Positions 8,451-17,849 of a stretch of DNA of 44,990 nucleotides are shown piece after piece. The stretch is from Chloroflexota bacterium (GTDB lineage: Bacteria > Chloroflexota > Anaerolineae > JAAEKA01). A program made the translations under genes and the position numbers. Location: NCBI GenBank assembly GCA_034717495.1, contig JAYELL010000034.1, positions 1-44,990 of the forward strand. The letters are read 5' to 3'. The stretch's first letter is position 1, and each line of letters starts with the position of its first letter. The notes under the pieces are model-generated. The model made no database searches, was not told the DNA's origin, and saw nothing but the letters and a program-made list of their open reading frames with translations.

Positions 8451-10414
8451 GCGACACTGTGACGGCCAGCTCTCGCAGGCAGGAGACGTCGGAAAAAACC
8501 GATGCCCAGCGGGACTTTCTGCTGGACAACCAGCGTGCGCTGGTCGCCGCCCTCGAGCGACTGCGCGTCATCTTGCAGGCATATCTGAGCGGGCAGCCGG
8601 GCAATGTAGCGCCCGCGATCGAACCACCGATGCTGGCCTCGCTGCGTGCAACTTTCGGTCTGACTGCCTTCGAGCGCGACCTGTTGTTGCTGGCTGCCGG
8701 TGTCGAAATGGACAGCGAGATCGGAAACCTTTGTGCCCAGGCACAGGGTGGAGCAACCGGGATCCAACCCACCTTTGGCCTTGCTTTGTCGATGCTTCCG
8801 GATGGACATTGGAGTGCCCTTGCGCCCACCGGGCCGCTGCGGTCCTGGCGGCTGCTGGAAGTGGGACCGGGGCCTTCACTGATTCACAGCCCGCTGCAGA
8901 TCGACGAGCGGATTCTGCATTTCCTGGCTGGGCTTCAACACCTTGACGAGCGGCTGGCTTGCTATGCCTTGCCGGCGGATGCCCACGTCGATCTGGTGCC
9001 TTCCCACCGGCGACTGGCAGAGCATCTGGCTGGGCTGTGCCAGCAAGAGGGCAGTGATCCATCGCCCGTCGTGGCGCTCTGCGGCGGCGTCCCGGCCGAC
9101 CGGCGGCTTATTGCGGCGGTAGCTTGTGACCTGGCGTCGCGACCTCTCTGGAGGTTGGCCTCCGGCGATTTGCCGGCTGGCGAGCTTGACAGGATGGCTC
9201 GACTTTGGGAAAGGGAACAGGCGCTGGCCGGCAGCATCCTGTTGCTGGAGTGTGATGAGCTCGATGGCAGCCGGGGAAGTTCTGCAAATGGTCTGGTTCG
9301 CCGCTTCATTGAGCGCGCAGGGTTTACCGTGTTCGTCTCATCCAAAGATCGCCTGTTGGGAATACAGCGTCCCATGGTTGTCCTGGAGGCGCAAAAACCA
9401 TCGAGAACTGAACAGCGCAGCCTGTGGCAGCAAGTTCTGGGGCCGGCTGCCGGCAGTCTCAATGGGCAGCTGGATGGCCTGGTTGCCCAGTTCGACCTGA
9501 GTGCTCATGCCATCCACTCGGCGGCTCAACTGGGTGTAAGTACGGGAGAGGACGATCTATGGCAGGTATGTCGCCAACAAACCCGGCTTCGACTGGACGA
9601 TCTGGCCCAGCGTGTTGCGCCGGCAGCGGGATGGAAGGATCTGGTGCTTCCCAGGGGCCAACTTCTTCTGTTGCGCGAGATTGCGGCGGCAGTCCGGCAG
9701 CGCACCCAGGTGTACGATGTGTGGGGTTTTGCCCGCAAAAGCTCCCGGGGTCTCGGCATCAGCGCCCTCTTTGTTGGAACCAGCGGTACTGGCAAAACCA
9801 TGGCGGCTGAAGTGCTGGCCCAGGAACTTCAACTGGATCTCTATTGCATCGATCTGAGCCAGGTTGTCAGCAAATATATCGGCGAGACGGAAAAGAATCT
9901 ACGGCGGGTCTTTGATGCGGCCGAGGAGAGTGGCGCCATTCTGCTTTTCGATGAGGCGGATGCCCTCTTTGGCAAGCGCAGTGAGGTCAAGGATAGCCAT
10001 GATCGTTACGCCAACATCGAGGTTAGCTACCTGCTGCAACGGATGGAGGCCTACCGCGGGCTGGCAATCCTGACCAGCAATATGAAGAGTGCTCTCGATC
10101 CAGCCTTCATGCGGCGGCTGCGCTTCGTCGTGCAGTTTCCCTTCCCCGATTCGCATCATCGGGCCGAGATCTGGCGCGGGGTCTTTCCGCAGGAAACGCC
10201 GACGGAAGGCCTGCAGCCAAAAAAACTGGCGCGACTCAACCTGGCGGGGGGCAACATCCGCAACATCGCGCTGGGTGCGGCCTTTTTGGCGGCCGATCAG
10301 GGCCAGCCTGTGCGGGCTGGCCATATCCTGAGGGCTGCAAGGGCCGAGTACGCCAAGCTGGAAAAGCCCATGAGCGAGTTAGATCGTCTGGGCCTGGAGC
10401 AGGATGATGACTGA
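8447..10414 (+). CDS. AAA+ ATPase of the injection system (Afp15/Pvc15-like)
   Basis: The 655-residue product ends in a classic AAA+ module. Walker A is G444-T-S-G-T-G-K450-T451, Walker B is ILLFD502-E503, sensor-1 Asn is in ILTSNMK, and paired arginines are in FMRRLRFVVQFPFPD. The N-terminal half (about 1-380) resembles a degenerate AAA domain. It has an ALCGG turn in place of Walker A and a LLLECDEL strand in place of Walker B, so it should not hydrolyse ATP. Afp15/Pvc15 homologues occur in nearly all eCIS loci and are needed for particle assembly or cargo loading. The exact job is unsettled. It starts as an ATGA overlap with the cap gene. Confidence 0.93.
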   Translation: MSDTVTASSRRQETSEKTDAQRDFLLDNQRALVAALERLRVILQAYLSGQPGNVAPAIEPPMLASLRATFGLTAFERDLLLLAAGVEMDSEIGNLCAQAQGGATGIQPTFGLALSMLPDGHWSALAPTGPLRSWRLLEVGPGPSLIHSPLQIDERILHFLAGLQHLDERLACYALPADAHVDLVPSHRRLAEHLAGLCQQEGSDPSPVVALCGGVPADRRLIAAVACDLASRPLWRLASGDLPAGELDRMARLWEREQALAGSILLLECDELDGSRGSSANGLVRRFIERAGFTVFVSSKDRLLGIQRPMVVLEAQKPSRTEQRSLWQQVLGPAAGSLNGQLDGLVAQFDLSAHAIHSAAQLGVSTGEDDLWQVCRQQTRLRLDDLAQRVAPAAGWKDLVLPRGQLLLLREIAAAVRQRTQVYDVWGFARKSSRGLGISALFVGTSGTGKTMAAEVLAQELQLDLYCIDLSQVVSKYIGETEKNLRRVFDAAEESGAILLFDEADALFGKRSEVKDSHDRYANIEVSYLLQRMEAYRGLAILTSNMKSALDPAFMRRLRFVVQFPFPDSHHRAEIWRGVFPQETPTEGLQPKKLARLNLAGGNIRNIALGAAFLAADQGQPVRAGHILRAARAEYAKLEKPMSELDRLGLEQDDD

Positions 10415-10745
10415 CAAGGCTAGCCGGGGATTGAAGACCCCCGCGGTTCCAGACAGGGTGTCGGTTCACATCGAGGAACTGATTCTGCATGGGTTTCCCG
10501 CGGCCGATCGTATGCGCATCGGCCGGGCGGTGGAACGGCAGCTTGCCCGTCTGCTGGCTGATGGGCAGATGCCTGGCAACTTCACAGGCCATGAAAAGAT
10601 CTCCGCCCTGGACGGCGGATCGTTTGCCACGAGCCCAGGAATTCGTCCGGAACAGATTGGTTCGCAGATTGCCGGAAGTGTTGTCCAGGCATTACAGCAA
10701 CAGCAAACGGTCTCCTCTCGTTGGACGGAAGGAACGGACCAATGA
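10404..10745 (+). CDS. Small helical eCIS-associated protein, unknown function
   Basis: The 113-residue product has an amphipathic segment VHIEELILHGFPAADRMRIG, then a second helix ending RQLARLLADG. A C-terminal IGSQIAGSVVQAL helix follows. The pattern is that of short conserved proteins between the AAA+ ATPase and the DUF4157 gene in eCIS loci, but I know no assigned role. The first ATG (10404) overlaps the ATPase end by 11 bases. ATG 10407 is an equally good start. The stop overlaps the next gene as ATGA (10742-10745), so synthesis is likely coupled to the DUF4157 protein, and a role as its partner or chaperone is plausible. Confidence 0.7.
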   Translation: MMTDKASRGLKTPAVPDRVSVHIEELILHGFPAADRMRIGRAVERQLARLLADGQMPGNFTGHEKISALDGGSFATSPGIRPEQIGSQIAGSVVQALQQQQTVSSRWTEGTDQ

Positions 10746-13700
10746 GCCAACGTGCTAACGCCACACAGAAACGATCAGGCTCGGCAACGCGGGTTCCCCG
10801 GAACCGTCATTCGCGGCTGGCGGTCAATCGACCCGGGGATCGATACGAACAGGAAGCGGATCGCATTGCCGACGCGGTGGCCGGTGGCGCGTCCGGCCGT
10901 CCTGATTTTTCCATTGCGGCGGTGCCCATCGTTCAGCGGCAGGATCGGGACATCGTCTCGGAAATGCGTGGCATCAAAAAGCCCAAGCCGGAAGAGGAGA
11001 AATACAAAGAGGCGGCCAAAAAGGTCGGCGACGCATTTCTGGAAACGGCTCCCGGCAAGGAGATCAAGGCGAAAGCGGAGCAACTGGGTGATGCTTTTAT
11101 CTCCACACTGCCGGGCAAGATCATTGCCGGTACTGCCCTGGCCGGGGCTGTTGCAGCCCTGGCTGCCACCCACTCGGAATTGCCCATCGGCATCCCTGAG
11201 ATCTCGCTGGACAAAATCAAGCCTGGTCTGAAGATGCAGATCACCTACGAGGGTCCGGTGGACAAACCGACCAAGGTGATGGCCACCTTCACCTACAAGT
11301 TTGGGCCGGCTCCCAAGGCACCCAAAAAACCGGCCATGAGCAAGTCAGAGAGATTCCGGGCGGAAACGGCTCGTATGCAGCTGGAACAGCACAAGTTTCG
11401 GGAGAGCATGAAAACGCCGGAGGAGAAGGCCCAGGACCAGGCGATGATCAACGCCTGGCTGATGCACCGGAATCGCCAGATGGGATTGTTACCCGGCTTG
11501 ACCCCTGGGGCTGCGGAACAGACCTATGGACCGCAACCGGATGCTGGCAAGCAGGCCTCTCCCGACGACCTGAAGCTGAAGGGCGAGACGAAGACACCCA
11601 GTCGTGCCGAGATGCCCAAGAAGAAGGAAGAGGGATCGCTGCTGATGCGCAAAGCCACCGGCCAGGCTGAAATTGGCCATGCGCCATCGCAGGTCCATGA
11701 TGCTTTGCAGTCCCCGGGCAGGCCATTGGATGACAGCACGCTATCCTTCATGGAGACCCGCTTCGGCCATAGTTTCGCTCACGTGCGTATCCACACCGAT
11801 GCCGGGGCAGGCCAATCAGCCAGAGCCGTCAGTTCCCATGCCTATACCGTGGGATCAGACGTCGTTTTCGCCAGCGGGCAATACTCGCCGCACACTGCTG
11901 CCGGGCGGCATCTGCTGGCCCATGAATTGGCCCACGTCGTTCAGCAGACTGGGCCAGCCCCCCTTTCGCCCGGGTTGGTTTTGCAGCGCAAGGAAGGGGA
12001 AGAGGGACTCTCACCCGAGGAAATGCTCAAACATGCTGTCGAGGGTGACGACGATGCGGTGCGCGAGCTGGTTGATTCTCAAGAGTGGGGGAAATTGACC
12101 TTCGATGTCGCGCAGGGGAGTCAGCTGATCGTCAACCTGTTGGATGGTGCAACGGGCGATGATGATGAACTGGCAGGTCTTGGGATTCTGCGCAAGGCGT
12201 TGAAGCTCAGCCTGTTCGACGATTTATTGCTCAAACTCAAGGCCCGGAGCCGCTTTGGCCAGTTGATGGACGACTACCATGGCGCCGAATATCGCGATCT
12301 GCTGGATCTGCTGTCAGGGAACATCAAACACCTGAAGGTCAAGGTTGCCTACCTGGACGAATTTGTGGTCATGTGGTGGGTGCGGGAGCACGAGGAGCGG
12401 GCTGTCGTCCTGCTGCTGGAAAAATCCGCGATGGATGAAAAGGTCAAGCTATTGACTGATGATCACCGGCGCAATGAACTGCGGGACGCCATTGACAATC
12501 GCGATCTTTCCTTCAGGTATGAGAAGATCATCGGTGAGGCGAATCAGGGGCGCCAGCAAGACCTGAAAATCCAATTGCGAAATATCTTCGGTGTCGAGGC
12601 CGCCAAAACGGTGAAAGCTGGTAAACGAACCCAGGCTGAAGTGGACCGGCTCCTGGTGGCGGCAACGGTTGATCTGACCAGGGAGTTGTTGGACTACCGA
12701 GAACAACTTGATGACCTGCTGAAGGCAAAACCGCCCGATTTCGGACAGATCAGGAAACTCAACAAGGAGTTTGAGGAGCGATTGAAGGCTCTTATCGTGA
12801 ATAAGACAGCCGAGTTTGGCCTGGAACTTAAGTACAACCTGGAGTTCAACCGCTTGCTGGACAAGACCTACGGGCTCAGCTGGACTCCTGAAGACCTCAA
12901 ATTCTTTGATCGGCGAATTCTATCCAGGATTCCACCGGAAATCCTCCTGGCCAATCCAAAATTCCGCAGGATATTGCGTGCAAGAGAGCATCCGGACGTG
13001 GCAGGTCGCGCGCCGATGAGTGGCCGGTACATCAAATTATACGGCGGTTTGACCTTCGGTACCACGGTTCACGAACTTGGACACATCCTGAGTCGTGACG
13101 AAGCTCATCGGCTTATGGGTGAGTTCATTACTGAATTCAAGTGGGAGCATCTGACAAAAGGCAATCTGAAGACCCATGTTCGTAATGATGGGAAACGCGA
13201 GCGCTTGATAAAGCGGATGGAGGCAGACCGAAAAAACAAACGGACCAAGGCGAAACACCGCCACGGGGATCATTATTACAAGTACGACAAAAAATCGGAC
13301 GACGCCGATCCGATGTATTTCCGTTTTCCGGTGGATAGCTGTTTCGTTTCTTCCTACGCGACCGTTCATCCCAACGAGGATTTTGCAGAGACTTTTGAAG
13401 AATACGTGAAGAATCCCAACAATCTTTACGATAGCTGCAAAAAGAAGTATCAATTCATGCGTAGAAATGTGTTTGGCGCCTATCTCTTCGACAAACAACG
13501 TAACCGTCTCCTGGGGGAATTCGATGCTGAGCGAAAGCGTCAACTGACTTCAACACTGGTGGCGTCGTTGCGGGGAGGGGATTTCGCAGTCGACGATCAC
13601 CTCAACGACAAACACCTGGATCCCCTGCGAACCGAATTGCGAAAAGCTCTTGCCGCCGAAAAGAAGGCGGTGGCAACAAGCACCGCAAAGGATGAACGGC

Positions 13701-14797
13701 CAGGAGAAGGTGATCTGGTTCCCTTCAAGAGTGCTGACGTTCGTGCCACCGCGGCACCATTTTTGAGGAAACTGAAGGCGATCGTGGTGCTGAGCGCACG
13801 ACTGGCCCAGCCCTGGTCCCAGCATAGCTTGGCGCTGGACGGCGAGATGAAGAAGGTACCTGCGGGTGTGTTTTTTGGCGGCGGGCAACGGCTTCGCCAT
13901 CGATTGGACAGCGCATTCCAGACGGATGCTCTGGCAGCTCTCGACCTCCAGGCGAAAAAGATCCTGGATGGCAAGGAGTCGGAGGTCGACCTGGAACCGG
14001 GCCTTAACAAGCTGATAAGCAAATTCCAGTCGGCGGTCAAGGTTTTCGGGAGTTATGCGCCGGTCTATCATGCCCTGGCCAGTCCCGAGTTCCAGGTGCA
14101 GTCAAAGCCTTCATCTTCTCAAGCCAGGTTTGGTCCCTTCGGAGCGGGTATCATGAGTCAAATACCGCCAGGTGACGCCCGGCGAACGAAAGTGGAAACT
14201 CACATACTGTCCTGGCGGAAGAAACTCGTGAAGCAGCGGAAGAAACTCGTGGTGGATATCTTTGATAACCTGCTGGCCGGCATATCGTTCGTCAATTCAG
14301 GCCTGGAACACCCCGACGTTCTGTTGAAGGAATACAAGGCAGATGTGCGAAAATTCGCCAGGAAACAGGGCCTGGCCATTCGCCGGAAATCGCAAATCGG
14401 TCAGGAAACGCGCGAGGTCACGGATGCGGCCGGCCTCCAAATGACGGGGGCGGGTCAACCGCTGCCTGGCGAGACCCGAACGCTGATGGAACGCAGCCTG
14501 GGGCTGGACTTCAGCCAGGTGCGAATCCACGCCGACTCGTCCGCCGCCCGGTCTGCCCGGTCGGTGCACGCGCTGGCCTATACGATAGGATCGCACATCG
14601 TTTTCGATGCAGGCCAGTTCGCACCCTCGACACCGGGCGGTCAATGGTTGTTGGCCCACGAATTGACCCATGTGGCCCAACAAGGGCAACTGGACGGTGT
14701 AAACCATGACTCACTGAATGAGCAGGAGTCAGAGGCCATCCCGGGTGACCTGTCCGCCAGCAGGTCATCAGCGAATGGCCAGGCAGGAAGCGCATGA
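10742..14797 (+). CDS. Large DUF4157 protein with three HExxH motifs, candidate CIS cargo
   Basis: The start is ATG 10742 (ATGA overlap; a start 7 codons earlier lacks support). The product is 1351 residues. In order: the N-terminal DUF4157-associated signature NRPGDRYEQEADRIAD (29-44); a duplicated GDAF.....PGK unit (96-108 and 116-128) before a hydrophobic Gly/Ala helix (about 128-150); a first DUF4157 domain (about 320-405) with H394-ELAH; a long charged helical region; a separate metallopeptidase-like core with H777-ELGH and E879-DFAE downstream, like gluzincin toxins; a further helical region; and a second DUF4157 domain at the C terminus with H1306-ELTH. DUF4157 is known to mark eCIS-associated cargo. 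The central domain may be the toxic protease. There is no secretion signal. That two DUF4157 domains act as handling modules around one effector is inference. Confidence 0.85.
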   Translation: MSQRANATQKRSGSATRVPRNRHSRLAVNRPGDRYEQEADRIADAVAGGASGRPDFSIAAVPIVQRQDRDIVSEMRGIKKPKPEEEKYKEAAKKVGDAFLETAPGKEIKAKAEQLGDAFISTLPGKIIAGTALAGAVAALAATHSELPIGIPEISLDKIKPGLKMQITYEGPVDKPTKVMATFTYKFGPAPKAPKKPAMSKSERFRAETARMQLEQHKFRESMKTPEEKAQDQAMINAWLMHRNRQMGLLPGLTPGAAEQTYGPQPDAGKQASPDDLKLKGETKTPSRAEMPKKKEEGSLLMRKATGQAEIGHAPSQVHDALQSPGRPLDDSTLSFMETRFGHSFAHVRIHTDAGAGQSARAVSSHAYTVGSDVVFASGQYSPHTAAGRHLLAHELAHVVQQTGPAPLSPGLVLQRKEGEEGLSPEEMLKHAVEGDDDAVRELVDSQEWGKLTFDVAQGSQLIVNLLDGATGDDDELAGLGILRKALKLSLFDDLLLKLKARSRFGQLMDDYHGAEYRDLLDLLSGNIKHLKVKVAYLDEFVVMWWVREHEERAVVLLLEKSAMDEKVKLLTDDHRRNELRDAIDNRDLSFRYEKIIGEANQGRQQDLKIQLRNIFGVEAAKTVKAGKRTQAEVDRLLVAATVDLTRELLDYREQLDDLLKAKPPDFGQIRKLNKEFEERLKALIVNKTAEFGLELKYNLEFNRLLDKTYGLSWTPEDLKFFDRRILSRIPPEILLANPKFRRILRAREHPDVAGRAPMSGRYIKLYGGLTFGTTVHELGHILSRDEAHRLMGEFITEFKWEHLTKGNLKTHVRNDGKRERLIKRMEADRKNKRTKAKHRHGDHYYKYDKKSDDADPMYFRFPVDSCFVSSYATVHPNEDFAETFEEYVKNPNNLYDSCKKKYQFMRRNVFGAYLFDKQRNRLLGEFDAERKRQLTSTLVASLRGGDFAVDDHLNDKHLDPLRTELRKALAAEKKAVATSTAKDERPGEGDLVPFKSADVRATAAPFLRKLKAIVVLSARLAQPWSQHSLALDGEMKKVPAGVFFGGGQRLRHRLDSAFQTDALAALDLQAKKILDGKESEVDLEPGLNKLISKFQSAVKVFGSYAPVYHALASPEFQVQSKPSSSQARFGPFGAGIMSQIPPGDARRTKVETHILSWRKKLVKQRKKLVVDIFDNLLAGISFVNSGLEHPDVLLKEYKADVRKFARKQGLAIRRKSQIGQETREVTDAAGLQMTGAGQPLPGETRTLMERSLGLDFSQVRIHADSSAARSARSVHALAYTIGSHIVFDAGQFAPSTPGGQWLLAHELTHVAQQGQLDGVNHDSLNEQESEAIPGDLSASRSSANGQAGSA

Positions 14798-15444
14798 GCA
14801 CATTTCCCGGCACTCCCAGGCTGATCAAAGGTGGGCTCGTACTGATCGACCCTGTCTCGGCTGCCGTTCAGCAGGTGATCACGTTGCAGTACAACCCCGA
14901 TACGATCACGCGCACGCTGCAGGTTCAGAGTGTAGGCGAAACGGCCGACCGTTCCGAGGCGCTGCGCCTCAAAGGCCCCCCGGTGGAGACCATTAGCCTT
15001 GAAGCGGAAATCGATGCGAGCGATCAGTTGGCTGCAGGGGATTCCTCGGTGAGTGAGTTGGGCGTTGCGCCTCAACTGGCCGCACTTGAGGCTACAGTTT
15101 ATCCGGCCAGCAGCCAACTGCAGCAGATCAATGGACTGGCTCAAAGCGGAACCCTGGAGATCATTCCCATGCAGGCTCCCCTGATGCTATTTGTGTGGAG
15201 CAAAAACCGGGTAATGCCGGTGCGCATCTCCGACTTCAGTATTACGGAGCAGGCCTTCGATCCGGCGCTGAACCCGATCCGGGCCAAAGTGAGCCTGAGC
15301 TTGCGAGTCCTCAGCATCAGCGACCTTCCCTTCAACGAGAAGGGAGGCAATCTCTATATGATCTATCAGCAACAGAAGGAGCAGCTGGTTAGCCGCGGTC
15401 CGGGAGGCACCCTGGGTGCTCTGGGCCTGGGAGGGATACCATGA
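14794..15444 (+). CDS. CIS tube-baseplate adaptor (CIS_tube domain, Afp7/Pvc7-like)
   Basis: The 216-residue product fits the N-terminal half of Afp7/Pvc7: ITLQYNPDTITRTLQVQS near the start, a LKGPPVETISLEAEIDA block, and LFVWSKNRVMPVRISDFSITEQAFDPALNP-type strands (in part) near the end. This family joins the tube to the baseplate. In Afp7 a LysM domain is fused at the C terminus. Here the protein stops after a Gly-rich tail (GGTLGALGLGGIP), and the LysM part is a separate gene that overlaps by 4 bases. It starts as an ATGA-type overlap with the DUF4157 gene. Confidence 0.85.
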   Translation: MSTFPGTPRLIKGGLVLIDPVSAAVQQVITLQYNPDTITRTLQVQSVGETADRSEALRLKGPPVETISLEAEIDASDQLAAGDSSVSELGVAPQLAALEATVYPASSQLQQINGLAQSGTLEIIPMQAPLMLFVWSKNRVMPVRISDFSITEQAFDPALNPIRAKVSLSLRVLSISDLPFNEKGGNLYMIYQQQKEQLVSRGPGGTLGALGLGGIP

Positions 15445-15812
15445 GCGATTCCGAACAAGCGCTGCAGGCGTTGCTTCAGCCGCTGGGAATGGACTCCACG
15501 GCCTTTCCACCCACCAGCCGCTATCATGGCATTGAAGTTGCCACCATGGAGACCTCGGACGGTCGCACCATTGCTTACGTGCGACGTCGTTTCGTCCCGC
15601 CGCCGGAGCGTTTCGCGTTGCTACAGGAACATACGGTTCAGGAGGGTGACCGGCTGGACAAACTCGCTGCTCAATACATCGGCGATCCGGAGCAATTCTG
15701 GCGTCTCTGTGATGCCAATGGTGCGACGCGACCTGATGAACTGACCGAAGAGAACGGCCGGAAGCTACGGATTACCTTGCCAGAAGGCATTCCAGGCGGC
15801 CAAAATGCTTAA
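15441..15812 (+). CDS. LysM-domain baseplate protein (gp53-like)
   Basis: The 123-residue product has a short N-terminal segment with SRYHGIEVATM and then a LysM fold: HTVQEGDRLDKLAAQYIGDP, FWRLCDANG and a terminal LRITLPE strand. LysM proteins in this position join hub and wedge and correspond to the C-terminal part of Afp7 or to T4 gp53. In a particle it is probably structural and not a peptidoglycan binder. It overlaps both the CIS_tube gene (4 bases) and the hub gene (8 bases). The separation from the CIS_tube domain looks like a natural gene split, since both halves keep starts and intact folds. Confidence 0.87.
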   Translation: MSDSEQALQALLQPLGMDSTAFPPTSRYHGIEVATMETSDGRTIAYVRRRFVPPPERFALLQEHTVQEGDRLDKLAAQYIGDPEQFWRLCDANGATRPDELTEENGRKLRITLPEGIPGGQNA

Positions 15813-16935
15813 GGGCATCAATCTTACCCTGATGATCGGTCCGGCTGTGCCGCTGCCGGTACCGGCGGCTGTGCTCGATGCCCTGACTGACATTCAGGTA
15901 CAGGTCAATTCCGGCGAGGTGACCAGCGGATTCGAGATGAAGTTCACGCTCTCAAAAAACTCGCCACTGCATACCCTCTTTCTTCTGAGTGGCCAGGCGG
16001 CAATTCCCATCATGCGTGCGGTGATCGTGGTAACGGTGAACGGGGCGACCGAAGTTCTGATGGATGGTGTGATCACGCATCAGAATGTGAGTCCCGGCGG
16101 CGCAGGAAACGACCCCGTGCTGACGGTCAAGGGCAAGGACCTGACAGCAGTCATGAACTGGATCGATTTCAGTGGCATTCCCTACCCTGCCATGCCCAAT
16201 TTTGCGCGGGTTGCACTCATTCTGGCAAAATATGCCGTCCTGGGAATTATTCCCGTGGTGATCCCCAGCGTTCTGACCGAAGTGCCCATTCCTGTGGATC
16301 GAATTCCACGACACAAGGGAAAGGATCTTGCATACGTCAAACAGCTGGCCGAGGAGGCAGGTTACGTCTTTTATCTCGATCCAGGTCCAGCGCCAGGCAC
16401 AAGCAGAGCCTACTGGGGTCCCCTGATCAAAGTTGGTGCGCCGCAGCCAGCCCTGAACATGGATATGGACCACTACACTAACGTGGAGTCCTTGAGCTTC
16501 AACTTCGACAACGAAGGCCGTACGCTTCCCGTGGTATTCATCCAGAACCAGTTGACCAAGGTGCCAATTCCCATCCCGATTCCTGATGTTTCATTGACCA
16601 ATCCACCGCTGGGCCTGGTTCCGCCCCTGCCGAACGACATCGAGCCTTTGAGCGGCACTGCCAAACTCTCTCCGATCCGGGCCGCTCTCTTTGGCCTGTC
16701 GAATGCCGCAAAATCGGCTGACGCGGTGACCGCCGATGGCACGCTTGACGTGTTGCGCTATGGCCGGGTTCTGAAGGCCCGTCAGTTGGTCGGCGTGCGC
16801 GGGGCCGGTGTTGCCTTCGACGGACTCTATTACGTGAACAGCGTGACCCACCAGATCAAGCAGAGCCAATACAAACAATCCTTCACCCTTGCTCGCAACG
16901 GACTGCTGTCTACCGTTCCCACCGTTCCAGCCTGA
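15805..16935 (+). CDS. Baseplate hub protein (gpD / VgrG N-terminal-like)
   Basis: The 376-residue product is a phage late-control gpD/VgrG N-terminal homologue (first part of Afp8). Features are an N-terminal strand region with IQVQVNSGEVTSGFEMKFTL, a middle VLTVKGKDLTAVMNWID segment, the KGKDLAYVKQLAEEAGYVFYLDPG core, and a C-terminal domain ending YVNSVTHQIKQSQYKQSFTL. It should form the trimeric hub that starts tube growth and carries the spike. The spike part is a separate gene 23 bases downstream, whereas VgrG and Afp8 fuse both. The loops contain repeated Pro-Ile stretches (VPIPIPIPD), which is unusual but probably structural. Confidence 0.88.
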   Translation: MLKGINLTLMIGPAVPLPVPAAVLDALTDIQVQVNSGEVTSGFEMKFTLSKNSPLHTLFLLSGQAAIPIMRAVIVVTVNGATEVLMDGVITHQNVSPGGAGNDPVLTVKGKDLTAVMNWIDFSGIPYPAMPNFARVALILAKYAVLGIIPVVIPSVLTEVPIPVDRIPRHKGKDLAYVKQLAEEAGYVFYLDPGPAPGTSRAYWGPLIKVGAPQPALNMDMDHYTNVESLSFNFDNEGRTLPVVFIQNQLTKVPIPIPIPDVSLTNPPLGLVPPLPNDIEPLSGTAKLSPIRAALFGLSNAAKSADAVTADGTLDVLRYGRVLKARQLVGVRGAGVAFDGLYYVNSVTHQIKQSQYKQSFTLARNGLLSTVPTVPA

Positions 16936-16958
16936 GGAGCAATACGAGTCTGAATTCT

Positions 16959-17471
16959 ATGAGCCAAAAAAAGTTCTATGGCAAATATCGTGGTCAGGTC
17001 ATCAACAACGTTGATCCCATGATGATAGGCAGGATCCAGGTTATGGTGCCCGACGTATCAAACATTGCCTTGACCAGTTGGGCCATGCCCTGTCTGCCCG
17101 TCGGTGGCGTACAGATGGGCATGTTTACAGTGCCACCCATTGGCGCAGGCGTCTGGATCGAATTCGAGCAGGGTGACCCTGATTATCCCATCTGGACAGG
17201 CTCCTTTTGGGGTTCGACGGCCGAGGTGCCTGCGTTAGCCAAAACCGTGCCCCCGGCCATCGACGGAATCACCCTGCAAACTACGCTGCAAAATGGCATC
17301 GTGATCAGCGACCTGCCTGGACCCACCGGTGGCATCATGCTCAAGAGCACGACCGGCGCCACGCTGATCGTCAACGATACAGGTATTTACATCCAGAATG
17401 GCAAGGGGGCGATGATCACGTTGATCGGCCCCACGGTGACCGTCAACAACGGCGCGCTGGTGGTCGTCTGA
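16959..17471 (+). CDS. Central spike protein (gpV/gp5 OB-fold and beta-helix)
   Basis: The 170-residue product has an N-terminal OB-fold typical of gp5/gpV: KYRGQVINNVDPMMIGRIQV, W-containing strands, then GAGVWIEFEQGDPDYPIWTGSFWG. The C terminus is a run of short beta-strands (IMLKSTTGATLIVNDTGIYI) that form the triple-stranded helix of the spike. It mounts on the hub and carries the PAAR-like tip encoded next. Its short length suggests a stubby spike. There is no lysozyme domain as in T4 gp5. Confidence 0.9.
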   Translation: MSQKKFYGKYRGQVINNVDPMMIGRIQVMVPDVSNIALTSWAMPCLPVGGVQMGMFTVPPIGAGVWIEFEQGDPDYPIWTGSFWGSTAEVPALAKTVPPAIDGITLQTTLQNGIVISDLPGPTGGIMLKSTTGATLIVNDTGIYIQNGKGAMITLIGPTVTVNNGALVVV

Positions 17472-17516
17472 GGTCATTCTGAAGAATGCTATCTATCCGA
17501 TAAAGGAGATCGACTC

Positions 17517-17837
17517 GTGCCAGGTCCTTTGCTTCACGTCGGCGCCGTGGTGATTTGTGCCCACGGCGGACAGGCTCAGCCGGCGGTGCCCAATCCCAGG
17601 GTGCTGGTAAACGGGCAGCCAACGGTTGCTGTTACGTCACCTTATGTGATCGCAGGCTGCGCGTTCGTGCCGCCCGGCGGCAACGGTCCCTGCGTGACGG
17701 CCCAGTTTGTCACTTCGGCGATCCGGGTCACGAGCAATGGACAGCCCTTGCTTCTGCAGGATAGTCAGGCTATCTGTGCTCCCACCGGCACGCCCCTGTT
17801 GCCGCTTGTGGTGCAGCCGCGGGTGACCGCCATATGA
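17517..17837 (+). CDS. PAAR-like spike tip protein
   Basis: The 106-residue product has a PAAR/DUF4280-like pattern: LLHVGAVVICAHGGQAQP at the start, VLVNGQPTVAV, a CAF...GPCV pair, and IRVTSNGQPLLLQDSQAIC near the end. Cys and His residues could bind the metal that stabilises PAAR cones. It should cap the spike and pierce the target envelope (Afp10-like place in the order). The start is GTG 17517 with AAAGGAG about 9 bases upstream. No effector domain is attached. Confidence 0.85.
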   Translation: MPGPLLHVGAVVICAHGGQAQPAVPNPRVLVNGQPTVAVTSPYVIAGCAFVPPGGNGPCVTAQFVTSAIRVTSNGQPLLLQDSQAICAPTGTPLLPLVVQPRVTAI

Positions 17838-17849
17838 GGAGGCAGACCA

